From: Morinoia aosen
Lineage: Eukaryota; Arthropoda; Malacostraca; Amphipoda; Talitridae
Direction: 5' to 3'
Assembly: GCA_030386875.1 (NCBI GenBank)
Contig: CM059577.1
Span: 22,517,038-22,581,037, forward strand
DNA: 64,000 bases
Shown: positions 10,576 through 21,840 of the stretch, one piece after another
Layout: each line of letters opens with the position of its first letter
Numbering within the stretch: the stretch's first letter is position 1
Translations under genes and position numbers: made by a program
Notes under the pieces: generated by a model
Seen by the model: the letters and a program-made list of their open reading frames with translations, nothing else
What the model was told of the DNA's origin: nothing
Database searches by the model: none

Positions 10576-11980
10576 AAAGAAAAGAATAGAAAGAAAAAGA
10601 AAAAACAGTTTGTTTTCAAAAAACGATGATAGAAGAACCCCCATGGGCTTCTTAAATGCCTTAACAGAAAGATCCATGGTTGACATACATACATGGGTAT
10701 CGTAATACCCATGTCAATAGTCAAAACAAATAATTGAGAGAAATGCGCGGAAAAATGTATTCACTTTGTTGTTGTTTAAGCCTCTTGTATCATTTAGAAA
10801 GAAAGAAGAGAAAAACAGTACATTTCATAGTTGTGAACATACATATTCTATAGAGTGCTCTTGCATTGAAATACGAGCTCAGGAACTTGCTGTACAAGGA
10901 ATTAATGTTGAAAGTAGGATGGTTTGATTAAGACAATTTGGCGTCTTAGACTATGAGGTCGCTATTCTGAATCATTTTTTCACTCCAGCGCACCCCCTAG
11001 TTTGCCTAGCAGTGAGCTCGGAGATGATGTATTTTGCCACGGCGCAAATTTGGGATATTTCCCCGTAGATAAATGTGGCACAAAAGAGTTTATATGAGTC
11101 ATAAACATAAAAAGGGTTGTTTTACGGCATTAACCAAAACATTTACAATGTCATTGGAGCAATAAGTGATATGAAATATCTAAATAATGCTGTCGTAACA
11201 TTCTCACAAGTATACGTAATGATAAATTGTCATATAAACCTGAGAACAACATTCTAGGACATGAATAAGAAAAGAGAACTTTAATGTCCTACAAAGTTCA
11301 CATTTGATAAAATTACATCGCTTTTAATTGATATACAAATATGGGTGTCATGATAGCCCATGTCGCTGCTTATGCAAAAGACTGAGAGAAAAACACAAAT
11401 GTATTCCATAAGAAGTCACTCTGAGTTTGATAATGCTTATTTATGAGTGTAATAAGCGAAGTATGAATAAGGATGAACTAAATAGGGTAAAACGCAATTG
11501 AGTCTACCCGAACATTGACGTGTGAGCTTTGGCTTTTGTGAGATCAGGTGATAAGGTACAAAGTGTTTATTGTCGGTTTATAATCGCATCAGAACTAAAA
11601 GATCGAAATGCCAGGAAATTGAAAAAATCTTTTTTTTTGCGAAACATAGCCACATAGAATTACGATAACTAGCTCAATGAACATGCCTCAAATCGCAAAA
11701 CATAATTTATGATGCTGCTTTTATGAATGCAACATGTTTTTGCAGTTCCTGCATCATCAGGGTATGTTTTTGCAGTTCCTGAAAAACTGATAATTATCCT
11801 TTTTGCAGTAACTGCTGTGCGTATGTACACATATGCATTGAACAAATACATTAAACAAATATACTTGAACACTGGCACACAAGCAATCGCATCGCATACG
11901 CGCACCACAGTAGGGTAGTGTTATGAAGTACCATGTACCGAAGTAAATTTGTAGCTACTCTCCTATATGTGTTGTAGCAC
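10576..11980. other. Spacer, possibly an unclassified element
   Basis: No gene. Two related palindromic blocks lie 650 bp apart (10691-10714 and 11341-11361), each followed by similar sequence (GAGAGAAA ... AAATGTATTC). The TTTTTGCAGTTCCTG word is repeated at about 11740 and 11771. The block may be a degraded transposable element, but I cannot name a class. Confidence 0.45.
10691..10714. repeat. Perfect 10-bp palindrome ACATGGGTAT / ATACCCATGT
   Basis: Ten-base arms around a 4-base centre (CGTA). A decayed counterpart, ATGGGTGTCA-T-GATAGCCCAT, sits at 11341-11361. Confidence 0.8.
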
Positions 11981-14240
11981 ATTATTATTATTTTAAAGAC
12001 TCAGAGTGACGTGTTTTGTTCTGTCCCGGTTTTGTTTGAGGGATAGCAGCTTACATTTATTTTTGAGACGCGAGATAACGTGCTATTTAGTTTTAAATTT
12101 TTACGACGTTTTAGGGGTTTTGATACTCTGGGGAAGTTTGTTCCACAGTAAGGTACTTGATATTGACAGAGTTTTCTGTCCAATGTCAGATGAACGGTAG
12201 CTGACAAATACGTTGTTTCTTCGATTAGGTTTTTGGTTGGTTGCAGTTCGAGGATGGATTTTCACAGCGTCAGCGTTGCTCTGACAGAGTTATAAAGAGG
12301 AAAATATGTATTGGCCTTAACGAATTTTGAATCTCTCTTGAATAGAAGTCCGACCGTGTTTATTTAGGAGAGGGGTTGAGAGATCGCTCTTTTTGAATTT
12401 ACTTTTGCACATTACCTTGGTCGCGAGATTCATACATTTTTGTAACTCTGTTTGAAGATATTGGAGTATGTCTCCCAAAACTTGGCTGAAATAGCCAATA
12501 CGGGAAAATAATTAAGATTTAATTGATAATAAATAGCAATAATCTGGCTGTTTCACACAGCATACTTTTTATACGATGAAAAAACATTTAAGCTTCTTTT
12601 ATTTTGTAGTAAGTTTTCTCAACGGGAGATTTGAAAGACGTTTTGATTTACTTTTTCTTGCGGATTAATTTCATCATTCCGTACCGTAAGAGTGATATAT
12701 GGAATTTTTCTAATTGCATCCTTGGAACCAAAAATAATGCATTGTATTTTTCTCTATTTGAGTCTATCATACCATGATTTCAAGTTACTTAATAGGGCTT
12801 CAGCTTGTTTTTGCGTCTGCCGTAATACCGCCACATGGCTTGTCATTGCAGTTTGAACATCATCTGCTTACATGGAGATTTGTGCGTTAGAAAGCATTGT
12901 AGGGAAATCATTAACTAAAATAGAAAACAATAGCGGACCAAGAATAGAAAGTTGAGGAAAACAATTTTTTTTTATGAATGGAGATAATTCTCTAGCTAAG
13001 CGGATTGCATGAGATCGATTTGATCAGTAGCTTTCAAACCACTGTATGTCTACTCCTAAGTTCAATATTTTTTGTAAAATTAGCTCATGTTCAGCTATCG
13101 AACGTTTTGGAGAGATCGCGTAACAGCAAGAGTGTTACATTCTTTCGATCGATATCCCTGTATATATTTTCTGTAATACTAAGCCGAGCATCTCGAGTAC
13201 TGGTGTTCCTCCTGTAGGCATATTGATTTCGATGGAGTAAACTTGACTCGTCCAGTGAGATGACAGTTGATTTGTTATCACTGTCTCAAATATTTTGGAA
13301 AGGACAGGTAAAGACTTATGGGTCTGTAGTTTGATGCTATGCTGATATCGCCCATTTTATGCATCGGTCGAATAATGGATTGCTTCCATTGGTTGGGGAA
13401 CTTATTAGTTGCTGTTGATGTATTAATTGTCTCAAACGAATCATTGGGGCTGTGACTGGGAAGCTGTCTTTGATAGATTGAAGGCTGATACTTTCATGTC
13501 CTTCTGCCTTTGTGTTTTTCAATGTGCATAGAATTGTTCGTAACTCTGGTAAATCGACAGGACGTGGTCTCCACTTGACATCAGCCCTTGCAGGTGCGGT
13601 AGGGCACGAATATTCAGTTGAAGGGTGATTTGGATTGGCTTTGCATATTCCATTGAAGACTTGAGCACCTACTTTTAAAAAGAATATGTTGAAATCCGTG
13701 GCTGTTTTCAAGGGGCCTTCTGAATTACTTGGCGGTCTTGATTTTTATAATGGGCTACCTCATCAATGACCTCCCACGTTCGTTTAGTGTTATTTTTGCC
13801 GTTAATTTTTCCGGTGAAATGAGTTTGTTTTGCTCCTGGGATTTTCTTCCGAATAATCTTTTCTGGCTCTTTATATCTTTCGTATAATGTAATGTCTGCT
13901 CTATTTTTTTTTTTTTTGTATTCGCGCAAGTAAGTTTTTTTATTCTGCTCAGCTCTTTAATTTCGTCTGTAATCCAAACAGCGCATTTAGGCTTAGTCTT
14001 TTTTGTGATATACCATGCTGATTCATTGAGAGCTGCTGTAAAGTTTTCGTTGAAGATTGACACTTGTACGTCAGCAACATCAGATTGCATCATATTATGA
14101 AAATCGGTGGGCCTGTTTAGTAGTTTTTCATGAAATAATTCCGGTAAGTAGCGACTTTTAAGCGGGGAGTCATACGACTATAATTTCTTCTTCCTTCGTA
14201 ATATTAATTTGACATCCTATAGAGTGATGATCGGATGGGC
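11981..14240 (-). mobile_element. 5'-truncated LINE (non-LTR retrotransposon) relic
   Basis: Read on the minus strand, the element runs from the very end of the endonuclease domain (SDHHS motif near 14220-14234) through the linker and reverse transcriptase to a C-terminal domain near 12000, then a short TAA/ATA microsatellite tail at 11981-11993. The order and motifs are those of APE-endonuclease LINEs of the Jockey/CR1/L2 type; I cannot choose the clade. Sequence upstream of the SDH motif does not continue the endonuclease, so the copy is 5'-truncated. Frameshifts and stops are numerous. A different LINE family from the one at 3131-3576. Confidence 0.88.
12001..14234 (-). pseudogene. Endonuclease/reverse-transcriptase ORF2, broken
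   Basis: Recognisable in order on the minus strand: the endonuclease C-terminal motif GPSDHHSIG (about 14234); after a frameshift, the linker with KRTWEVIDE (about 13790-13760); reverse-transcriptase block LRTILCTLKNTKAEGHESIS (about 13540-13480); the domain A-type motif LLLLRDLSKTFDS (about 13140-13095); the domain C box at 12859-12870; then WYDRLK and QCIIFGSK (about 12790-12740); and a C-terminal LWNKLPQSIK-type motif (about 12140-12110). In domain C the expected Y-A-D-D reads stop-A-D-D: the tyrosine codon is TAA (12868-12870). With several other stops and frame changes it cannot be active. The short open frames at 13337-13711, 13708-13929, 13755-14093 and 12001-12207 are its pieces. Confidence 0.88.
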
Positions 14241-14357
14241 CTGGGCCTGGCAACACCACACAGGCCGGGTGCCATAGCCTCCCCACCACCGCCAATATTT
14301 GAATAACGCCATGGGTGCCGGAAAATATATACATCTAGCCTACGTATCTCTAATATT

Positions 14358-15068
14358 TAAGGTGTTCGGGATAAATTTAACATAATAACATTTCATTCTT
14401 TTCCTAGATTTTTCAAATTCATTCATAACAAATAGGTTTGAATTTAAAGTTTAAGCCCTCCCTTATGCATATACACGATCACAGCAAGAATGGATGACTA
14501 GGAATCACCTGAATCTTGGAAGAAAATAACTTGTATCGTGATGATTCGCACCCGCCATCAAAATAAGGAGATTACGGTCGCTGCTCAATGCTCCCTGAAC
14601 ACTGTAAAAACAACCCGGCATAAACTTAAGAATTGCAATGGAGACTAAGAGGCTACGAGGAGACTGAATTTCCCCTAACTGTCATGATTTATGGATATGT
14701 TTTCCTCAGAGTTGATGTGATGCACACAAATCCCAATGTTTGGCCTTCAAACTCCACTGACCTTAACCCGATGGATTATAATGAATGTCGAGAAAGATAC
14801 CAATCGCCGTGCCAGTACTACAAAAGACCAGTTAATCGATAGAATTAAAGTGGTTTTGGGGGTCCAAAAGTGTAAAATAAGCTTGCTCCAGGTTCCGGGC
14901 CCGGATTGAGGCTGCAATACACGCTAATGGCGGTTATTTTGAGTGAAACTCTTTGATAATAGTCTAATTTTCTGTCCATTGAATTTCTTTGAAATTAATT
15001 AAATTTTATAGATACCAAGTGCTTTTCTTTTTCTTGATATAACTGTCAAATTTATCCCGAACACCCTG
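14358..15068 (+). mobile_element. Internally deleted mariner/Tc1 element
   Basis: Terminal inverted repeats share an exact 18-bp core, GGTGTTCGGGATAAATTT, at 14361-14378 and as reverse complement at 15048-15065. The right end reads ACACCCTG followed by TA (15069-15070), the mariner target dinucleotide; the left end has decayed from the expected TA-CAGG. At about 711 bp it is roughly half a typical 1.3-kb mariner. Between the repeats lie parts of a transposase (next entry). It is a dead, non-autonomous copy, though ends of this kind could once have been mobilised in trans. Confidence 0.9.
14539..14945 (+). pseudogene. Mariner transposase relic with two internal deletions
   Basis: Three islands survive. 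First, an N-terminal helix-turn-helix part (from about 14539): IRTRHQNKEITVAAQCSLN. Second, after a stop and a jump of roughly 130 residues, a short piece FPLTVMIYGYV from the start of the second half of the catalytic domain (about 14667-14700). Third, after another deletion, PNVWPSNSTDLNPMDY (about 14733-14780), followed in a shifted frame by ERDTNRRASTTKDQLIDRIK (about 14790-14848). The D of the PDLNP-type motif (here TDLNP), the third acidic residue of the DD34D triad, is present. The first two catalytic D regions are deleted. The alignment is from family knowledge, not a search. Confidence 0.88.
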
Positions 15069-15070
15069 TA

Positions 15071-15785
15071 TATCTCTCTCAAATTGATCCGCGTTGACTG
15101 GTGAAAGTAATGTCCGCGTTAACCAATCAAACACGTACAATTTGTGCGTTAATACTAACGCTTTCAACACTCACTCCTAAGATTCACACAACACATTGAC
15201 ACACAACGCACACACACCCGCTCCGTGCCCTCACACTCTTCATATTTCCGACCCTCTACCCGAACGCATATTCTAGGAACCAAAGTAACATCATCGGGAG
15301 GCAACGCTTCCAATGAATATACCGCTGTATCTTTATACTTTTGTTCATTTAGGATTTTGCTCATTTCATAGAGATTATGTATAGGATGCATTTGCACAAT
15401 GACCTAATCAAAATCGTGGATATTTCAATCAGTTGATTCACCCATTTTGGTCTCTGCACGACCACAGGATGTCCCAAAGCATTGTACTCATCTTGTGACT
15501 GACGATTACTCCTGTATTCTCTGTTTTCAGCTTCAGGTGTAACTAAGTTTTTTATGGAATTCAGTTTTCTGCACCGCCATGTATTTTTATTCATCTAATT
15601 CATTAGACTTGTATCTGTGTCAATAAATGCCTACAGCAAAACAAAGTACCCGAGTACAGGGCAGTCGAAGAGTAAGTGCATTTTTTTTGGGGGGGGGAAG
15701 CACTGTATGGGATCATGGGACTTTAGTTCTAAGCCTACAGGAAAGCTACCGTGGCGTCAGTGCGCAAGAAGTTCATTTCAGATTG
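15071..15785. other. Spacer before the first 34-bp array
   Basis: No gene recognised. The frames at 15164-15594 (minus) and 15617-15983 (plus) have no recognisable domains. An eight-T, nine-G run sits at 15681-15697. Confidence 0.55.
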
Positions 15786-18700
15786 TTCTTCAGGACGTGG
15801 ATTTATATTTTAACCCGTGCTCTTCAGGACTTGGATTTATATTTTAACCCGTGCTCTTCAGGACTTGGATTTATATTTCAATCCGTGCTCTTCAGGAATT
15901 GGATTTATATTTTAACCCGTGCTCTTCAGGACGTGGATTTATATTTTAACCCGTGCTCTTCAGGACGTGGATTTATATTTTAACCCGTGCTCTTCAGGAC
16001 GTGGATTTATATTTTAACCCGTGCTCTTCAGGACTTGGATTTATATTTTAACCCGTGCTCTTCAGGACTTGGATTTATATTTTAACCCGCGTTCTTCAGG
16101 ATGTGGATTTATATTTTAACCCGCGCTCTTCAGGATGTGGATTTATATTTTAACCCGTGCTCTTCAGGACGTGGATTTATATTTTAACCCGCGCTCTTCA
16201 GGATGTGGATTTATATTTTAACCCGTGCTCTTCAGGACTTGTATTTATATTTTAACCCGTGCTCTTCAGGACTTGGATTTATATTTTAACCCGTGCTCTT
16301 CAGGACGTGGATTTATATTAAAACCCGCGCTCTTCAGGATGTGGATTTATATTTTAACCCGTGCTCTTCAGGACGTGGATTTATATTTTAACCCGTGCTC
16401 TTCAGGACGTGGATTTATATTTTAACCCGTGCTCTTCAGGACGTGGATTTATATTTTAACCCGCGCTCTTCAGGACTTGGATTTATATTTTAACCCGTGC
16501 TCTTCAGGACGTGGATTTATATTTTAACCCGTGCTCTTCAGGATGTGGATTTATATTTTACCCGTGCTCTTCAGGACGTGGATTTATATTTTAACCCGTG
16601 CTCTTCAGGATGTGGATTTATATTTTAACCCGCGCTCTTCAGGATGTGGATTTATATTTTAACCCGCGCTCTTCAGGATGTGGATTTATATTTTAACCCG
16701 TGCTCTTCAGGACTTGGATTTATATTTTAACCCGTGCTCTTCAGGACGTGGATTTATATTTTAACCCATGCTCTTCAGGACGTGGATTTATATTTTAACC
16801 CGCGCTCTTCAGGACTTGGACTTATATTTTAACCCGTGCTCTTCAGGACGTGGATTTATATTTTAACCCGTGCTCTTCAGGATGTGGATTTATATTTTAA
16901 CCCGTGCTCTTCAGGACGTGGATTTATATTTTAACCCGTGCTCTTCAGGACGTGGATTTATATTTTAACCCGTGCTCTTCAGGACGTGGATTTATATTTT
17001 AACCCGCGCTCTTCAGGATGTGGATTTATATTTTAACCCGTGCTCTTCAGGACTTGGATTTATATTTTAACCCGTGCTCTTCAGGACGTGGATTTACATT
17101 TTAACCCGTGCTCTTCAGGACGTGGATTTATATTTTAACCCGCGCTCTTCAGGACTTGGATTTATATTTTAACCCGTGCTCTTCAGGACGTGGATTTATA
17201 TTTGAACCCGTGCTCTTCAGGACGTGGATTTATATTTTAACCCGTGCTCTTCAGGATGTGGATTTATATTTTAACCCGTGCTCTTCAGGACGTGGATTTA
17301 TATTTTAACCCGTGCTCTTCAGGACGTGGATTTATATTTTAACCCGTGCTCTTCAGGACTTGGATTTATATTTTAACCCGTGCTCTTCAGGATGTGGATT
17401 TATATTTTAACCCGTGCTCTTCAGGACTTGGATTTATATTTTAACCCGTGCTCTTCAGGACGTGGATTTACATTTTAACCCGTGCTCTTCAGGATGTGGA
17501 TTTATATTTTAACCCGTGCTCTTCAGGACTTGGATTTATATTTTAACCCGTGCTCTTCAGGACGTGGATTTACATTTTAACCCGTGCTCTTCAGGACGTG
17601 GATTTATATTTTAACCCGCGCTCTTCAGGACTTGGATTTATATTTTAACCCGTGCTCTTCAGGACGTGGATTTATATTTGAACCCGTGCTCTTCAGGACG
17701 TGGATATATATTTTAACCCGTGCTCTTCAGGACGTGGATTTATATTTTAACCCGTGCTCTTCAGGACGTGGATTTATATTTTAACCCGTGCTCTTCAGGA
17801 CTTGGATTTATATTTTAACCCGTGCTCTTCAGGACGGGGATTTATATTTTAACCAGTGCTCTTCAGGACGTGGATTTATATTTTAACCCGTGCTCTTCAG
17901 GACGTGGATTTATATTTTAACCCGTGCTCTTCAGGATGTGGATTTATATTTTAACCCGTGCTCTTCAGGATGTGGATTTATATTTTAACCCGTGCTCTTC
18001 GGGATGTGGATTTATATTTTAACCCGTGCTCTTCAGGACGTGGATTTATATTTTAACCCGTGCTCTTCAGGACGTGGATTTATATTTTAACCCGTGCTCT
18101 TCAGGACGTGGATTTATATTTTAACCCGTGCTCTTCAGGACGTGGATTTATATTTTAACCCGTGCTCTTCAGGACGTGGATTTATATTTTAACCCGTGCT
18201 CTTCAGGACGTGGATTTATATTTTAACCCGTGCTCTTCAGGATGTGGATTTATATTTTAACCCGCGCTCTTCAGGACGTGGATTTATATTTTAACCCGTG
18301 CTCTTCAGGACGTGGATTTATATTTTAACCCGTGCTCTTCAGGATGTGAATATATATTTTAACCCGTGCTCTTCAGGACGTGGATTTATATTTTAACCCG
18401 TGCTCTTCAGGATGTGGATTTATATTTTAACCCGTGCTCTTCAGGACGTGGATTTATATTTTAACCCGTGCTCTTCAGGACTTGGATTTATATTTTAACC
18501 CGTGCTCTTCAGGACGTGGATTTATATTTTAACCCGTGCTCTTCAGGATGTGGATTTATATTTTAACCCGTGCTCTTCAGGACGTGGATTTATATTTTAA
18601 CCCGTGCTCTTCAGGACTTGGATTTATATTTTAACCCGTGCTCTTCAGGATGTGGATTTATATTTTAATCCGTGCTCTTCAGGATGTGGATTTATATTTT

Positions 18701-20134
18701 AACCCGTGCTCTTCAGGACGTGGATTTATATTTTAACCCGTGCTCTTCAGGACGTGGATTTATATTTTAACCCGTGCTCTTCAGGATGTGGATTTATATT
18801 TTAACCCGTGCTCTTCAGGACGTGGATTTATATTTTAACCCGCGCTCTTCAGGACTTGGATTTATATTTTAACCCGCGCTCTTCAGGACGTGGATTTATA
18901 TTTTAACCCGTGCTCTTCAGGATGTGGATTTATATTTTAACCCGCGCTCTTCAGGACGTGGATTTATATTTTAACCCGTGCTCTTCAGGACGTGGATTTA
19001 TATTTTAACCCGCGCTCTTCAGGACGTGGATTTATATTTTAACCTGTGCTCTTCAGGACGTGGATTTATATTTTAACCCGCGCTCTTCAGGACGTGGATT
19101 TATATTTTAACCCGTGCTCTTCAGGATGTGGATTTATATTTCAACCCGTGCTCTTCAGGATGTGGATTTATATTTCAACCCGCGCTCTTCAGGACGTGGA
19201 TTTATATTTTAACCCGTGCTCTTCAGGATTTGGGTTATATTTTAACCCGTGCTCTTCAGGACGTAATATTTTAACCCGTGCTCTTCAGGACGTGGATTTA
19301 TATTTTAACCCGTGCTCTTCAGGACGTGGATTTATATTTTAACCCGTGCTCTTCAGGACGTGGATTTATATTTTAACCCGCGCTCTTCAGGATGTGGATT
19401 TATATTTTAACCCGTGCTCTTCAGGACGTGGATTTACATTTTAACCCGCGCTCTTCAGGATGTGGATTTATATTTTAACCCGTGCTCTTCAGGACGTGAT
19501 ATTTTAACCCGTGCTCTTCAGGACGTGGATTTATATTTTAACCCGTGCTCTTCAGGACGTGGATTTATATTTTAACCCGTGCTCTTCAGGACGTGATATT
19601 TTAACCCGTGCTCTTCAGGACGTGGATTTATATTTTAACCCGTGCTCTTCAGGACGTGGATATATATTTTAACCCGTGCTCATCAGGACGTGGATTTATA
19701 TTTTAAACCGCGCTCTTCAGGATGTGGATTTATATTTTAACCTGTGCTCTTCAGGACGTGATATTTTAACCCGTGCTCTTCAGGACGTGGATTTATATTT
19801 TAACCCGTGCTCTTCAGGACGTGGATTTATATTTTAACCCGTGCTCTTCAGGACGTGATATTTTAACCTGTGCTCTTCAGGACGTGGATTTATATTTTAA
19901 CCCGTGCTCTTCAGGACGTGGATTTATATTTTAACCCGTGCTCTTCAGGACGTGGATTTATATTTTAACCCGTGCTCTTCAGGACGTGGATTTATATTTT
20001 AACCCGCGCTCTTCAGGACTTGGATTTAAATTTTAACCCGTGCTCTTCAGGACGTGGATTTATATTTTAACCCGTGCTCTTCAGGACGTGGATTTATATT
20101 TTAACCCGCGCTCTTCAGGATGTGGATTTATATT
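15786..20134. repeat. 34-bp minisatellite/satellite array, about 128 copies
   Basis: The unit is GTGCTCTTCAGGACGTGG followed by the AT-rich ATTTATATTTTAACCC. CAGGAC recurs exactly every 34 bp (for example 15791, 15825). Most variation is at two sites: GACGTGG versus GATGTGG or GACTTGG, and CCCGTGC versus CCCGCGC. Near the right end (19.2-19.9 kb) some units have lost five bases and read GGACGTGATATTTTAACCC (29 bp). The array begins and ends abruptly (GTTCTTCAGG on the left, TATTGTAGAAA on the right). Open frames inside it are artefacts. Confidence 0.98.
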
Positions 20135-20359
20135 GTAGAAAAGAGTGTGTTCTGTTTTAACTTTAGTGCGTTGTGCGACTCTTCATAAAATTTTCGAGAA
20201 TGTGAGGTCCGAAATCACGCTGACCTTTCTTAATTTTAGCTCAAATTAATAGCACAATTTACTTTTCGGTTTTCATATCATCGAAACAATTGTAATTTAT
20301 AAGACACGTTGTCCTGATGGTTACCTTGCCTAACCATGCTTCTCTCTCAACAGGTTTGT

Positions 20360-20697
20360 GAAATTTTAGTGTGGATCATCGGCCACTCATTGCAAGAGTG
20401 TTGTATGCGTGCCTTATGTGAACTTATCATCGACCGTAATTTGGAAATTTTAGTGTGGATCATCGGCCACTCATTGCATGAGTGTTGTATGCGTGCCTTA
20501 TGTGAACTTATCATCGACCGTAATTTGGAAATTTTAGTGTGGATCATCGGCCACTCATTGCATGAGTGTTGTATGCGTGCCTTATGTGAACTTATCATCG
20601 ACTGTAATTTGGAAATTTTAGTGTGGATCATCGGCCACTCATTGCAAGAGTGATGTATGCGTGCCTTATGTTATCTTATCATCGACCGTAATTTGGT
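20360..20697. repeat. 84-bp tandem repeat, about four copies
   Basis: GAAATTTTAGTGTGGATCAT recurs at 20360 and 20444 and on to a fourth copy, each followed by CGGCCACTCATTGCA and TATGCGTGCCTTATGTGAAC. Copies are nearly identical; the last has several changes. 84 is a multiple of 3, so open frames appear on both strands. Confidence 0.95.
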
Positions 20698-20724
20698 AGA
20701 GAGAGAGAGAGAGAGAGGGAGAGA
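20697..20724. repeat. GA microsatellite
   Basis: A short AG/GA dinucleotide run directly after the 84-bp repeats. Confidence 0.9.
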
Positions 20725-21099
20725 TGAGGATGAATTGCATGAGAGGGATTAGTCATAGATTATTTACTGACGAAACTGAACGTGAAGGAATAAATCGTTC
20801 TCATAAAAATACAACCTTACTTATATTGTACTCATGCATAGCAAATGTAAAATTTGACCAATACTAACGGAATGAATTATTATGTTATCGTTAAAATTAT
20901 TGTTAATTATTAATCACTATCGTTGAAATGAGCTTTAATGAATGCGGTCCTTGAAGCAAGCTACCACTGATACAGAAACGGAAACCTAAAGATCGTACTT
21001 GCAATTTTTTTAAATTCATGTGAGAAAAAGAACCAAAATAAATAAACCTCGTAACTGTTGCATTTGTGGGATGAAGATGACTCGCAAGATAGGATCATA
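20725..21099. other. AT-rich spacer
   Basis: Nothing recognised. Confidence 0.55.
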
Positions 21100-21475
21100 A
21101 CACTGGTGACAGGAGACACAGACCTGGCAACAGGCAACACAGGCTTGGCATAGGTAAGATAGATCTGACAACAGGTAACACAGGCCTGGCAACAGGCAAC
21201 ACAGGCTTGGCATAGGTAAGATAGACCTGGCAACAGGTAACGCAGGCCTGGCAACAGGCAACACCAACACAGGCCTGGCAACAGGCAACACAAGCCTGGC
21301 ATCGAACAAAAACGGGCCTGTTAACAGGCTACACAAGTCTAATAGGCTGGCAACAGGCAACACAAGCCTAGAAACACACAACGAAGGCCTGGCAACTGGC
21401 AACCTAAGCCTATAAAAGGCCAACATACAGAAGGCAGCGATCAACCAAGGTCTCACAGCAAACAACAAGCAACGT
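21100..21475. repeat. GGCCTGGCAACAGGCAACAC tandem repeat with 62-bp higher-order unit
   Basis: Short GGCAACAGG-type monomers of about 20-22 bp. TAGGTAAGATAG recurs at 21151 and 21213, a 62-bp higher-order period equal to, and alignable with, the 62-bp unit at 10.1 kb. Right of about 21300 the copies degenerate. Confidence 0.9.
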
Positions 21476-21479
21476 ATTC

Positions 21480-21840
21480 TGGCATCTAGCAACTCAGGCA
21501 TGGAAACTGGCAACTCAGGCCTGGAAACTGGCAACTCAGGCCTGGAAACTGGCAACACGGGTCTGACAACTGGCAACTCAGGCCTGGAAACTGGCAACTC
21601 AGGCCTGGAAACTGGCAACTCAGGCCTGGAAACTGGCAACTCAGGCCTGGAAACTGGCAACACGGGTCTGACAACTGGCAACCGAGTCCTATCAACTGAC
21701 AACCAAGGTCTCACAACGGGCAACGAGCAACAGAAGCCAGCAACAGGTAAGCCAGGCTTGGCAACTGACAACATTGACGTGGCAACTGGCAACCCAAGCC
21801 TGGCACCTGGCAACACAGACCTGTCAACTGGCAACACAGG
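21480..21840. repeat. 21-bp minisatellite, GGCCTGGAAACTGGCAACTC
   Basis: About 17 copies of a 21-bp unit related to the preceding block (GCAACAGG becomes GAAACTGG). Higher-order copies contain ACACGGGTCTGACAACTGGC twice (about 21554 and 21659), roughly 105 bp apart. Units decay toward 21840. Confidence 0.92.

Noticed and set aside
15786..20134. CRISPR-like regular repeats
   Set aside because: No unique spacers between repeats; units are directly adjacent, and the context is eukaryotic.
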